Assembly (NCBI RefSeq): GCF_030068455.1
Contig: NZ_JAQOSQ010000033.1
Span: 1 to 36,589, forward strand
Source: Roseofilum casamattae BLCC-M143
GTDB taxonomy: Bacteria > Cyanobacteriota > Cyanobacteriia > Cyanobacteriales > Desertifilaceae
DNA: 36,589 nt
Direction: 5' to 3'
The translations under genes were made by a program, and so were the position numbers. Below the pieces are notes generated by a model. That model did not search any database. It saw only the letters and a program-made list of their open reading frames with translations, and was not told the origin of the DNA. Shown piece after piece: positions 1 to 7,900 of the stretch (position 1 is the first letter of the stretch; each line of letters opens with the position of its first letter).

Positions 1-4
1 GAAC

Positions 5-230
5 TTGACGTTCTCCTCTGCCTAAAGGCGAGAGGATTGCTGAATATCACTATTGCTGGTTTTCTCTTTCTTCGACAAACCTTAAAACCAGCTATCTCTT
101 ACGAGCAATACCCAAGCCCATCAACCCTTCAATAGAATGAATCAACGAGCTTAGTTTAGCCAGTCCCAGAGGGCTATATCTCCAGAGACGTACTAGGATA
201 CGAACCTAGCGTTATCGTGCGCCCCACGAT
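5..230 (-). ncRNA. Possible omega-RNA-like structured segment of the IS605-type element
   Basis: The right half of the element is a chain of hairpins: ATCGTG/CACGAT (214-219 with 225-230), CTAGG/CCTAG with a 7-nt loop (193-209), CTGGTTTT/AAAACCAG (56-63 with 84-91), and the right-end hairpin (15-35). In IS605 elements with tnpB, the omega (re) RNA comes from the right end and runs out into flanking DNA as its guide. That position and orientation fit here, with the guide lying before base 5, mostly outside the window. No TnpB gene is in the window, so this is structural inference only. Confidence 0.3.
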
Positions 231-443
231 ACGTTCTCAACCCACAAAGATATTAGTTTTCTGGATGCTACTACTTTCGATTTGCTAGCTATGTTTTTCT
301 TGGTTTTCGCCACCCAATACTGGTATCCTTACGCGATACTTTTGAGTTCTAGCCTATAGCAACACTCAGGGGATTCATACCGTTGCGATTATAACACTAA
401 AAAAGCCGTCCTAAAAGGACGGGGCTTTAAACCCATCTTTTTG
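5..443 (-). mobile_element. Non-autonomous IS200/IS605-type element (MITE-like)
   Basis: Read on the minus strand, the element starts just after TTAC (complement of 444-447) and ends with TCAA (complement of 5-8). These are the left target and right cleavage tetranucleotides known for IS608-type elements. Near the left end is a perfect hairpin, CCGTCCT-TTT-AGGACGG (complement of 406-422). Near the right end is a second hairpin at 15-35 with arms CCTCTGCC and GGC-GAGAGG. I see no TnpA or TnpB reading frame, so the element would need a transposase supplied in trans. Its left end lies 11 bp from the rsmB start codon. Both boundaries are inferred from motifs; no empty site is available for comparison. 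Confidence 0.6.
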
Positions 444-454
444 GTAATTTATCT

Positions 455-1798
455 ATGCCCGAACCTAATGCTCGTCAAACCGTCTATTGCATTCTGCAAG
501 ATATCCAGCGCTACGATACTTATAGCGACGTTGCCTTAAACCGCTGGTTAAAAAAGGTAGAATTGAACGCACTAGACCGAGGTTTGGTAACCGAATTAGT
601 CTATGGGATTACTCGGAAACAACGATTGCTCGATGCTCTAATTAGTCAACTCGCACGCAAACCTTTGGAAAAACAACCGCGCGATTTGCGGATTATTTTC
701 TCGATTGGATTGTACCAACTGCGTTACTTAGATAATATTCCTGGAGGGACGGTGGTCTATACCAGCGTGGAGCTAGCGAAACAAAACGGACTGCAAGCCT
801 TATCCGGAGTCGTGAATGGGGTATTGCGCCAGTATATGCGATCGCGAGAAAAAGGAGACCCTCTCAAACTTCCGGACTCTGTTCCCCAGCGCCTCGCCTT
901 ATCTCACAGCTATCCAGATTGGATTGTCGAGCAATGGTTAACTCAACTGCCAGAAGCAGAAACCGAGCAACTGTGCGAGTGGTTTAACCGTCCGCCAAGC
1001 ATCGATCTACGGGTAAATATACAACAAAGTTCTCTGGAAGAAGTGGAAACTGCGTTGAGCGAACAAGACATTGCCACCCAGCGCTTACCTCACTCTCCAC
1101 AAGGACTGAGACTCATGGAAAAAGTCGGAGCGTTACATCAGTTACCCGGATTCGAGCAAGGCTGGTGGACTGTGCAAGATGGTAGCGCGCAACTGGTGAG
1201 TTATTTACTCGATCCGCAACCGGGAGAAGTAATTATTGATGCTTGTGCCGCTCCGGGAGGAAAAAGTACCCATATTGCCGAACTGATGGGAGATACGGGG
1301 AGAGTCATTGCCTGTGATTTGCATCGCTCTCGAGTTAAACGAATTATTCATAATATTCAGCGACTGCAACTGACATCGATTCGTACTCGAGTGGACGATA
1401 TTCGCCAGATTAAGGATCTTACCGGAAAAGGCGATCGCGTTTTGGTCGATGCTCCCTGTTCTGGGTTAGGTACGTTGCACCGTCATGCAGATGGACGCTG
1501 GCGACAAACTCCAGAGTTGGTGGAGGAGTTGTCGCAACTGCAACAAGAATTACTCAATGCTGCGGCCGCTTGGGTGAAACCGGGAGGAATTTTGGTCTAT
1601 TCCACTTGTACGCTGCATCCTCATGAAAACGAACGAGTCGCGACTCAATTCTTAAATACTCATCCTGAGTGGCAAATTTCTCCAGAAATTCCCTCGTTTG
1701 CCACGCCATTTTTGACCCCGGAAGGGTTTCTGAAAGTTTGGCCCCATCAGCATCAGATGGATGGCTTTTTTATGGTAGCTTTCAACTATGCAGGCTGA
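455..1798 (+). CDS. rsmB: 16S rRNA (cytosine(967)-C(5))-methyltransferase RsmB
   Basis: Cytoplasmic rRNA modification enzyme that uses S-adenosylmethionine to methylate C967 of 16S rRNA. Residues 1 to about 135 form a NusB-like RNA-binding domain. The C-terminal half is the m5C methyltransferase fold: the AdoMet loop DACAAPGGK starts at residue 262, the PCS motif has Cys335 and the TCT motif has the catalytic Cys385. The 447-residue length is normal for the family. The start is the first ATG of the frame; no strong Shine-Dalgarno precedes it, and the transposable element ends only 11 bp upstream, so the native promoter has probably been displaced or is supplied by the element. The CRISPR-like repeats begin 41 bp after the stop. 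Confidence 0.93.
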   Translation: MPEPNARQTVYCILQDIQRYDTYSDVALNRWLKKVELNALDRGLVTELVYGITRKQRLLDALISQLARKPLEKQPRDLRIIFSIGLYQLRYLDNIPGGTVVYTSVELAKQNGLQALSGVVNGVLRQYMRSREKGDPLKLPDSVPQRLALSHSYPDWIVEQWLTQLPEAETEQLCEWFNRPPSIDLRVNIQQSSLEEVETALSEQDIATQRLPHSPQGLRLMEKVGALHQLPGFEQGWWTVQDGSAQLVSYLLDPQPGEVIIDACAAPGGKSTHIAELMGDTGRVIACDLHRSRVKRIIHNIQRLQLTSIRTRVDDIRQIKDLTGKGDRVLVDAPCSGLGTLHRHADGRWRQTPELVEELSQLQQELLNAAAAWVKPGGILVYSTCTLHPHENERVATQFLNTHPEWQISPEIPSFATPFLTPEGFLKVWPHQHQMDGFFMVAFNYAG

Positions 1799-1839
1799 AT
1801 TCTAGCACTTTTCTCTACTACAGCAAGACACTAATCTCG

Positions 1840-1953
1840 GTTTACAACTAATCCGATTTAACCCAATCGGTAGGGAAAAAACAATGCATCTCTCGAAATG
1901 GTCTCTCTCACCCCAAAGTTTACAACTAATCCGATTTAACCCAATCGGTAGGG
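1840..1953 (-). CRISPR. Minimal CRISPR-like array: two 36-bp repeats, one 42-bp spacer
   Basis: Two identical 36-bp repeats lie at 1840-1875 and 1918-1953, separated by a unique 42-bp spacer. Each repeat contains the perfect palindrome CCGATT-TAACCC-AATCGG. Read on the minus strand the repeat ends in GTTGTAAAC, close to the GAAAC ending common in cyanobacterial CRISPR repeats, which suggests minus-strand transcription. No third repeat is visible on either side; rsmB coding sequence occupies the position one period upstream. No cas genes are in the window, so this is either an orphan remnant or a plain short tandem duplication. Repeat length, palindrome and spacer size favour CRISPR. Confidence 0.6.
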
Positions 1954-2547
1954 TGTTCCATGATAGAACCCTTGCAGAGAGGGCGTTTTGAGCCTCAAAA
2001 TTACCCATCTCTTTAAAAGAGCATAAATCATCTCTGCGGAGGTGGCAAGCAATGCACCTCAACCCCTGTCTGGGTAAGCGTTTGGCACATCTCCACGAAA
2101 GAATAAGGGTTTCAGCGATTTTGCGAGACAGGCCACCGAGAGAGCCAAACCGATCGCGATCGCCTGAAACCTTTACATAGAAAGTCTTCAAGCCATGCCA
2201 TTCCCCGCAATTAATGGGAGCAAAATCCACTGACCCGTCTTTTCGCCAAAAACCGGGCAATTGGCAAACATCAGGTAAAAATCGAGAGTGAATGCAGTAA
2301 TTTAGCCAGTTATGGAATAGCATGAAATGCTTAACCAATCGAGGATACAGTCTTTTTTATGCCGGTCGAAATTGAGGTCTGAAGATAATCGGAGTTCGTG
2401 GAAAGGGGGTATTCCACCAACTGGGGTGGAAAGCAGGGCTGTTTCATGTCGCGAAGTGAAACTCTGACTGATACCATTTCTCGATAGAGAGATACTTACC
2501 CTGTTGCAACAATATTTAAACTACCCGTCTCCGTTATTCATTATTAA
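1954..2547. other. Intergenic region after the CRISPR-like remnant
   Basis: I see no convincing gene here. A minus-strand open frame covers 1802-2338 but runs through both CRISPR-like repeats and matches no family I recognise; its upstream part could be a decayed gene fragment. A short hairpin GTTTCA/TGAAAC sits near 2439-2460. If the array is transcribed on the minus strand, its leader would lie here. The region ends in an AT-rich ATTATTAATTATT tract that overlaps the stop of the toxin gene. Confidence 0.4.
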
Positions 2548-2910
2548 TTATTCATTATTTAAGGCCAAAACCACTTTCAATGCCCAATCGATTTGAGTCA
2601 TAATCGTGTTTTCCAGTTCTCCGCGAACGGCAACCAAGCGCGAACGATAATCAACCGGACGGGTTTGCAGACAATCAGCAACGGATTTTTTGCTTAACCC
2701 ATTATCTATGGAAGGATGAATTGCAATATTAGTTTGGATTCTGGCTTTTTTCGCAGTCCAACTCGTAATGGGAACGACCTGAATCACGGGGACGCGAGCA
2801 TTATACAAATTATTGGTCACGACGACGCAAGGTCGAGTTTTTCCAGTTTCAGACCCTTGAGTGGGATTGAGATTAAGATCTAAAATTAGACCGCGACGAA
2901 TCAATCTCAT
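2548..2910 (-). CDS. MazF/PemK-family endoribonuclease toxin
   Basis: A 120-residue protein of the MazF/PemK fold, whose members are sequence-specific mRNA interferases held inactive by a cognate antitoxin. The N-terminus has the hallmark pattern RRGLILDLNLNP-x-GSE-GKTRPCVVV, the loop and strand carrying the catalytic Arg in this family. The middle contains the usual VVPITS strand, and length is typical. The gene begins 13 bp after the stop of the upstream antitoxin on the same strand, as in a toxin-antitoxin operon. The AAGGA just before the ATG is unusually close, so translation may depend on coupling. The last codons and stop lie in an AT-rich repeat. Confidence 0.85.
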   Translation of the reverse strand: MRLIRRGLILDLNLNPTQGSETGKTRPCVVVTNNLYNARVPVIQVVPITSWTAKKARIQTNIAIHPSIDNGLSKKSVADCLQTRPVDYRSRLVAVRGELENTIMTQIDWALKVVLALNNE

Positions 2911-2923
2911 TCCTTCATTCCGG

Positions 2924-3163
2924 TTATTCCGGCCAGTGACTTAATGCAATTTCCGTCAACTCTTGGGTCTCGCGGCAGGTTTGATAAATTTCCGCATATA
3001 ACCGTGCAGATTCCTCTAAATCCACTGAGGTTGATTCCAGTTCTTGGCGCAACCGTTCTATTGCCGCAGACACTAATGCATCTCGATTGGAAAAGCCATA
3101 ATCTTGATAGCTGTGCAAAAACAGTGCGTGGGTTTCTTCTACCTTAACAGTTACCTGAACCAT
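2924..3163 (-). CDS. Antitoxin of the MazF-type pair (RHH-like N-terminus)
   Basis: A 79-residue acidic protein encoded immediately upstream of the MazF-type toxin, the usual antitoxin position. It begins with a short strand (VQVTVKVEE) followed by helices with the phrase SNRDALVSAAIERLRQEL, which resembles a ribbon-helix-helix DNA-binding dimer. The C-terminal half is rich in Glu and would be the toxin-binding tail. Antitoxins of this kind normally repress their own operon. No clear Shine-Dalgarno precedes the ATG. The assignment rests on size, composition and position; the exact antitoxin family is not certain. Confidence 0.75.
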   Translation of the reverse strand: MVQVTVKVEETHALFLHSYQDYGFSNRDALVSAAIERLRQELESTSVDLEESARLYAEIYQTCRETQELTEIALSHWPE

Positions 3164-3228
3164 ATTTTAAACCCGAGCAAGGATGTAGACATAATTATTA
3201 TTGGCTCCATTATACCCGCTCTGACTCG

Positions 3229-3256
3229 CTTTGATATAATTAATTATTAATTATTA
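3229..3256. repeat. AT-rich repeat of ATTAATTATT type
   Basis: A short low-complexity tract of overlapping AATTATTAATT units lies between the toxin-antitoxin promoter region and the 3' end of the DCC-family gene. Similar tracts occur at about 2534-2560 and 30354-30382, each abutting a gene end. They look like a dispersed spacer repeat and not simply random AT-rich DNA. Confidence 0.45.
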
Positions 3257-3260
3257 TCCA

Positions 3261-3677
3261 TTAGAGATTGGGGACATCTGGAGCGCTGCATTGACCGTCA
3301 AAGGAGCAAATATAGGTTTCCGATCGGCGACCAAACCAATCATAGCGACGATCGCGCACTTGGGCGTAAATGCGATCGCCAACATCCTTCATTCCCGGCA
3401 AATTGCGGTACGCTGCGATCGCAGCCTCTCCCCCCGGTAAGATGCGCGCAATCTCTTCTGCTGCGTCGCTCCCTTGCCATCGGTTCTCCGGAGATTGGGT
3501 ATCGATCAAAATCATCCCCAGCTCGCAATCTTCCGGAGTAATCTGCCACTGCGCGAGAGTGACGGTATTTTGCATGGGACTATAACTAAAATTTTGTCCG
3601 CGATCGAGATTTTCCAGCACTCGTACCAGAGACGTACAGAGATTGCAGTTGCCATCATAGATAACGCGATATTGCAT
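3261..3677 (-). CDS. DCC-family (DUF393) thiol-disulfide oxidoreductase-like protein
   Basis: A 138-residue protein that opens with YDGNCNLC, the DxxCxxC signature that names the DCC (DUF393) family. The two cysteines, at residues 12 and 15, are in a thioredoxin-like context just after the first strand, so a redox role is likely, but no substrate is established for the family as far as I know. A typical downstream LARAF-like segment is only weakly visible (EEIARILPGG). The gene is divergent from the Uma2 gene, with 97 bp between starts. The gene end abuts an AT-rich repeat. Confidence 0.8.
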   Translation of the reverse strand: MQYRVIYDGNCNLCTSLVRVLENLDRGQNFSYSPMQNTVTLAQWQITPEDCELGMILIDTQSPENRWQGSDAAEEIARILPGGEAAIAAYRNLPGMKDVGDRIYAQVRDRRYDWFGRRSETYICSFDGQCSAPDVPNL

Positions 3678-3761
3678 GAGATTTACGGTGCGCTTGCTCG
3701 GATACCGACTAGAATAGCGAACAATGGCTGGATGCGATCGCCAATTACTTAAGTTGCTTGC

Positions 3762-3768
3762 AAGGAGG
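3762..3768 (+). promoter_or_regulatory. Shine-Dalgarno that fixes the Uma2 start
   Basis: AAGGAGG lies 6 nt before the ATG at 3775. A longer open frame reaches back to 3724 but has no such site. Confidence 0.75.
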
Positions 3769-3774
3769 ATAATA

Positions 3775-4746
3775 ATGACTCAAAGTGCGGAAAAAATTAT
3801 CTTACCCCCTCCTTTCCCCGACCACACCCAATTGCCAGACGAGGACGGTACATTCGTGAAGAACTTTCAGGAGCATCCCCAGAGTATTATACTAACCGAC
3901 TCCCTCACCCCAACTTTAGAACAACGGCATCCGGACGGGCAATATGCGATCGGTCAAGATTGCGGCATTTATTGGCGCGAAACCCAACCTCCCCAAGATG
4001 GTGCCGAATCTCCCGACTGGTTCTACGTCGCCAATGTCCCCCCAGATCTTGACGGACAGGTGCGTCGTTCTTACGTTCTTTGGCGCGAGTTTATTGCTCC
4101 CTTAATTGCTTTGGAGTTTGCCAGTGGAAGCGGGAAAGAAGAGAGAGACACCACGACTCTATCTCCAGCTAACTTAGCCGAGGGAAAACGACCGGGCAAA
4201 TTTTGGGTTTATGAGAACATTATTCGCATTCCCTACTATGGCATTTACGTCATTAAAACTGGGGAGTTAGAGATGTATCAGCTCATCAATGGTGCTTACC
4301 AACGGATGAGTGCCAACGCACGAGGACATTATCCCATCGAACCATTAGGAGTAGAGTTAGGCTTATGGCAAGGAAACTACCAAAATCAACATCAACTCTG
4401 GATGCGCTGGTGGGATAGAGAAGGTAATCTGTTGCTGACGGGATGGGAGCAAAACGCCTTACAGCAGATGCGTACCGAGCAAGCCGAGTCTCTCGCTCAA
4501 CAGGAGAGCGATCGCGCCGAACAAGCAGAGTCTCTCGCTCGGGAGGAACGAGATCGCGCCGAACAAGCTGAATCTCGCGCTCAACAGGAGAGCGATCGCG
4601 CCGAACAAGCAGAGTCTCGCGCTCAACAGGCAGAACAAGCTCAACAGAAAGCTGTCCCTCGTTTGTTAGCCATGGGACTAAGTGCGGAACAAGTGGCGGA
4701 AACTCTTAGTTTGACGGTAGAACAAGTGAACTCAATGTCATCTTAA
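3775..4746 (+). CDS. Uma2-family (DUF820) putative endonuclease with repeat coiled-coil tail
   Basis: Uma2/DUF820 proteins are a large, cyanobacteria-expanded family with a PD-(D/E)xK nuclease-like fold; their true role is unclear. In this 323-residue protein, residues 1 to about 230 show the family pattern: PDWFYV near residue 83, then a Glu-containing strand with ALEFASGSGKEERD, then the FWVYENI-x-IPYYGIYVIKTGELEMYQL core. Residues 235-285 are a 14-residue tandem repeat (EQAESxAQQESDRA type) predicted to form a long coiled coil. The C-terminus, LLAMGLSAEQVAETLSLTVEQV, resembles the small helical tail seen in other cyanobacterial proteins of this kind. Start chosen from the AAGGAGG site. The gene converges on the giant RTX gene. 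Confidence 0.8.
   Translation: MTQSAEKIILPPPFPDHTQLPDEDGTFVKNFQEHPQSIILTDSLTPTLEQRHPDGQYAIGQDCGIYWRETQPPQDGAESPDWFYVANVPPDLDGQVRRSYVLWREFIAPLIALEFASGSGKEERDTTTLSPANLAEGKRPGKFWVYENIIRIPYYGIYVIKTGELEMYQLINGAYQRMSANARGHYPIEPLGVELGLWQGNYQNQHQLWMRWWDREGNLLLTGWEQNALQQMRTEQAESLAQQESDRAEQAESLAREERDRAEQAESRAQQESDRAEQAESRAQQAEQAQQKAVPRLLAMGLSAEQVAETLSLTVEQVNSMSS
4477..4629 (+). repeat. 42-bp in-frame tandem repeat encoding 14-residue coiled-coil units
   Basis: Three full units of 42 bp and a partial fourth, each encoding EQAES[LR]A followed by QQESDRA or a close variant. Two units carry an embedded GCGATCGC octamer. The in-frame period means copy number can change without a frameshift. Confidence 0.85.
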
Positions 4747-4794
4747 TTGAGTCTGTTGGGGTCAACGGCCATTGGCCTCCAAATTAAGGTTAAA

Positions 4795-4864
4795 GTCTGA
4801 GGTTTGGCAATTGCAGATCGGGAAATAAAGACAAATAAGTCACAGGAGCTTCAATTACTCAAAA
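4795..4864 (+). repeat. 70-bp dispersed direct repeat, copy A
   Basis: This stretch begins GTCTGAGGTTTGGCA and ends CTTCAATTACTCAAAA. It aligns over its whole length with 11081-11151 in the same orientation, with roughly ten differences including one single-base gap. The two copies sit just beyond the two ends of the giant RTX gene. I see no coding capacity in either. Confidence 0.8.
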
Positions 4865-4895
4865 ATGGCTTGCGTAGCAAGCCATTCCATTTTTC
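4861..4895. terminator. Bidirectional intrinsic terminator
   Basis: A perfect 10-bp stem AATGGCTTGC-GTA-GCAAGCCATT (4864-4886) has an A run on its left and a T run on its right, so it can serve both the Uma2 gene and the converging giant gene. Confidence 0.7.
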
Positions 4896-4934
4896 ATACA
4901 CCCTGTAGTAGTTGGATTTGGTATGATAATTGTT

Positions 4935-7900
4935 TTAAATCAAGCCATTAGGCAACTCCACAGACGTAAAGGTTAATTGTTCTAGGGTAAACTGTCCGAC
5001 TAACATGCCCAAGATTTGGTCGGTGTTAGCGATACCAATGACCGTGTTATTGCCTTGGATGCTCAAGGTTAGATCGGCAGTGGTTAAGTTACCGGTTAAA
5101 CCAATGCGATCGCTCCCAACTTGGTAATCTTGAACGATATCTGCTTTCGCCAGCCGATCGGCTGCTGTTCCCGCGCGCAAGACAAATAGATCGTTACCGT
5201 TGCCGCCGAGCAAAGTATCTTTACCCCAGTCTCCACTGAGAAGATCGTTACCTTCTCCACCTTCGAGTAAATCATCACCGTTACCGCCAAAGAGAGAGTC
5301 GTTTCCGCTACCACCAGCGAGGGTATCTTCATTGAGATCGCCCATCAAAGAATCATCCCCTTCGTCTCCGTTGAGCGCGTCATCTCCTCGACCGCCGAAC
5401 ACAGTATCGTTACCAATACCACCATTGACCGTATCCTTACCGCGATCGCCCATTAAGGAATCATCCCCTTCATCTCCATTGACTTCGTCATGATGCTGGC
5501 CTCCAAATATAGTGTCATTACCGATGCCACCGGAGATGCGATCGTGACCTTGATTGCCACTGAGCAAATCGTTACCAGAATCACCTGTGATGATATCGTC
5601 TCCAAAGCGACCGTAGAGTTCGTCATCGCCATCGAATCCTCGCATCTCATCGTCACTGTTAGTTCCGAGGAACCAATCATTTCCTGGGGTTCCGGCGATC
5701 GGGTTGAGATTGTTTGATGGAGGTGTATCATCGCGATCGGTAACAGTAATGCTCAGACTTTGTGCATCTGTTCCTCCATTACCATCATTGACGGTGACTT
5801 CTAACTGATAGACATTATCGCCATCAGCATCTACTGGAGTTTCATAGTCCGGAGCGACGGTAAAGGTAAGTGCTCCACTAAGAGTATCGATGTCAAAGAG
5901 ACTTTGGTCGTCCCCTCCGCTAATGGAATAGCTCAGAGAGTCATCATCTCCATCAGTCGCACTCACGGTAAGAACATCTGTCGTATTTTCCGCAATATTA
6001 GCGCTGTTGCTAGAGGTAATCGTCGGAGCTTGGTTGGGAACCACCTCATCTTCATCCGTAACGGTAATGCTCAGAGCTTGTACATCCGTCCCCCCATTAC
6101 CATCATCAACAGTGACTTCTAACTGATAGACATTATTGCCATCAGCATCTGCTGGAGTTTCATAGTCCGGAGCGACGGTAAAGGTAAGTGCTCCACTAAG
6201 AGTATCGATGTCAAAGAGACTTTGGTCGTCCCCTCCGCTAATGGAATAGCTCAGAGAGTCATCCTCTGCATCGGTTGCACTTACGGTAAGAACATCTGTC
6301 GTGTTTTCCGCAACATTAGCGCTGTTGCTAGAGGTAATCGTCGGAGCTTGGTTGGGAACCACCTCATCTTCATCCGTAACGGTAATGCTCAGAGCTTGTA
6401 CATCCGTCCCCCCATTACCATCATCAACAGTGACTTCTAACTGATAGACATTATCGCCATCAGCATCTGCTGGCGCTTCGTAGTCGGGAGCGACGGTAAA
6501 GGTAAGTGCTCCGCTAAGAGTATCGATGTCAAAGAGACTTTGGTCGTCCCCTCCGCTAATGGAATAGCTCAGAGAGTCATCCTCTGCATCGGTTGCACTC
6601 ACGGTAAGAACATCTGTCGTATTTTCCGCAACATTAGCGTTGTTGCTAGAGGTAATGCTCGGAGCTTGGTTGGAAATCACCTCATCTTCGTCAGTGACGG
6701 TAATGCTCAGAGCTTGTACATCCGTCCCCCCATTACCATCATCAACAGTTACTTCTAACTGATAGACATTATTGCCATCAGCATCTGTTGGAGTTTCGTA
6801 GTCCGGAGCAACGGTAAAGGTAAGCGCTCCGCTGAGAGTATCGATGTCAAAGAGACTTTGGTCGTCCCCTCCGCTAATGGAATAGCTCAGAGAATCATCA
6901 TCTCCATCGGTTGCACTCACGGTAAGAACATCTGTCGTATTTTCCGCAACATTAGCGCTGTTGCTAGAAGTAATTGCAGGTGCTTGGTTGGGAACCACCT
7001 CATCTTCGTCAGTGACGGTAATGCTCAGAGCTTGTACATCCGTCCCCCCATTACCATCATCAACAGTGACTTCTAACTGATAGACATTATTGCCATCAGC
7101 ATCTGCTGGGGTTTCGTAGTCCGGAGCGACGGTAAAGGTAAGCGCTCCGCTGAGAGTATCGATGTCAAAGAGACTTTGGTCATCGCCTCCGCTAATGGAG
7201 TAGCTCAGAGAATCATCATCTCCATCAGTCGCACTCACGGTAAGAACATCTGTCGTATTTTCAACAATACTAGTGCTAGCACTGGAGATAATACTGGGAG
7301 CTTGGTTGCTACTTCCATCGCCGCTGAATTTGATGATGTAGGCATCGTCATATCCCAGACTGGTGAAGTCATTGACACCATCTCTATCAACATCAAGATT
7401 ACCATGAAATGAGCCAGTAGCGTATATATCGCCGCTACTATCAACACTGATATCCAGACCCGTGCTGCGATCGCTGACTATTTGAGTAACTCCAGCAAGA
7501 GTACCATCGCTGCTGTATTTAGCGATGTAAGCGTCTTCGTATGCTGTAGTGGCCAGATCTGCTGTGCCATCTTTATCTATATCTATGGTTTCAGAGAATG
7601 AGCCGACTGTATATATATTGCCAGTGTTGTCAGCGGCAATACTGTAATTACGTTCATAACCGCTGCCTCCAAAAGCTTTAGCCCAAACCAGAGTACCATC
7701 CGGGCTATATTTAGCAGTATAAGCATCACTACCGCCAGCACTAGTGAGGTCAGTTGTGCCGTCTCCATCTACATCGATATCCCCAACAAAAAAGAGAGTT
7801 GCATAGACATTACCATCACTATCGGTAGTAATGCCTTGACCGCGCTCCATGGTAACCATATCAATAGAGGCATTCGTCTGAATCTGAGTAGCCCAAGCGA

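Noticed and set aside
193-230. tRNA-like T arm and neighbouring hairpin
   Set aside because: The 5-bp stem and 7-nt loop look like a T arm, but I could not find a matching acceptor stem or D arm, so it is not called as a tRNA.
1802-2338. A 178-codon minus-strand open frame
   Set aside because: It runs through both CRISPR-like repeats and their spacer, and I recognise no family. At best its upstream half is a decayed fragment.
5200-5493. A 97-codon plus-strand frame rich in Ser and Pro
   Set aside because: Antisense of the RTX calcium-binding repeats; composition explained by the repeated Gly-Asp codons.
5904-7412. Five similar plus-strand open frames of 72-78 codons, 318 bp apart
   Set aside because: They are the antisense of the five tandem cadherin-like repeats and arise only because that DNA is repeated.
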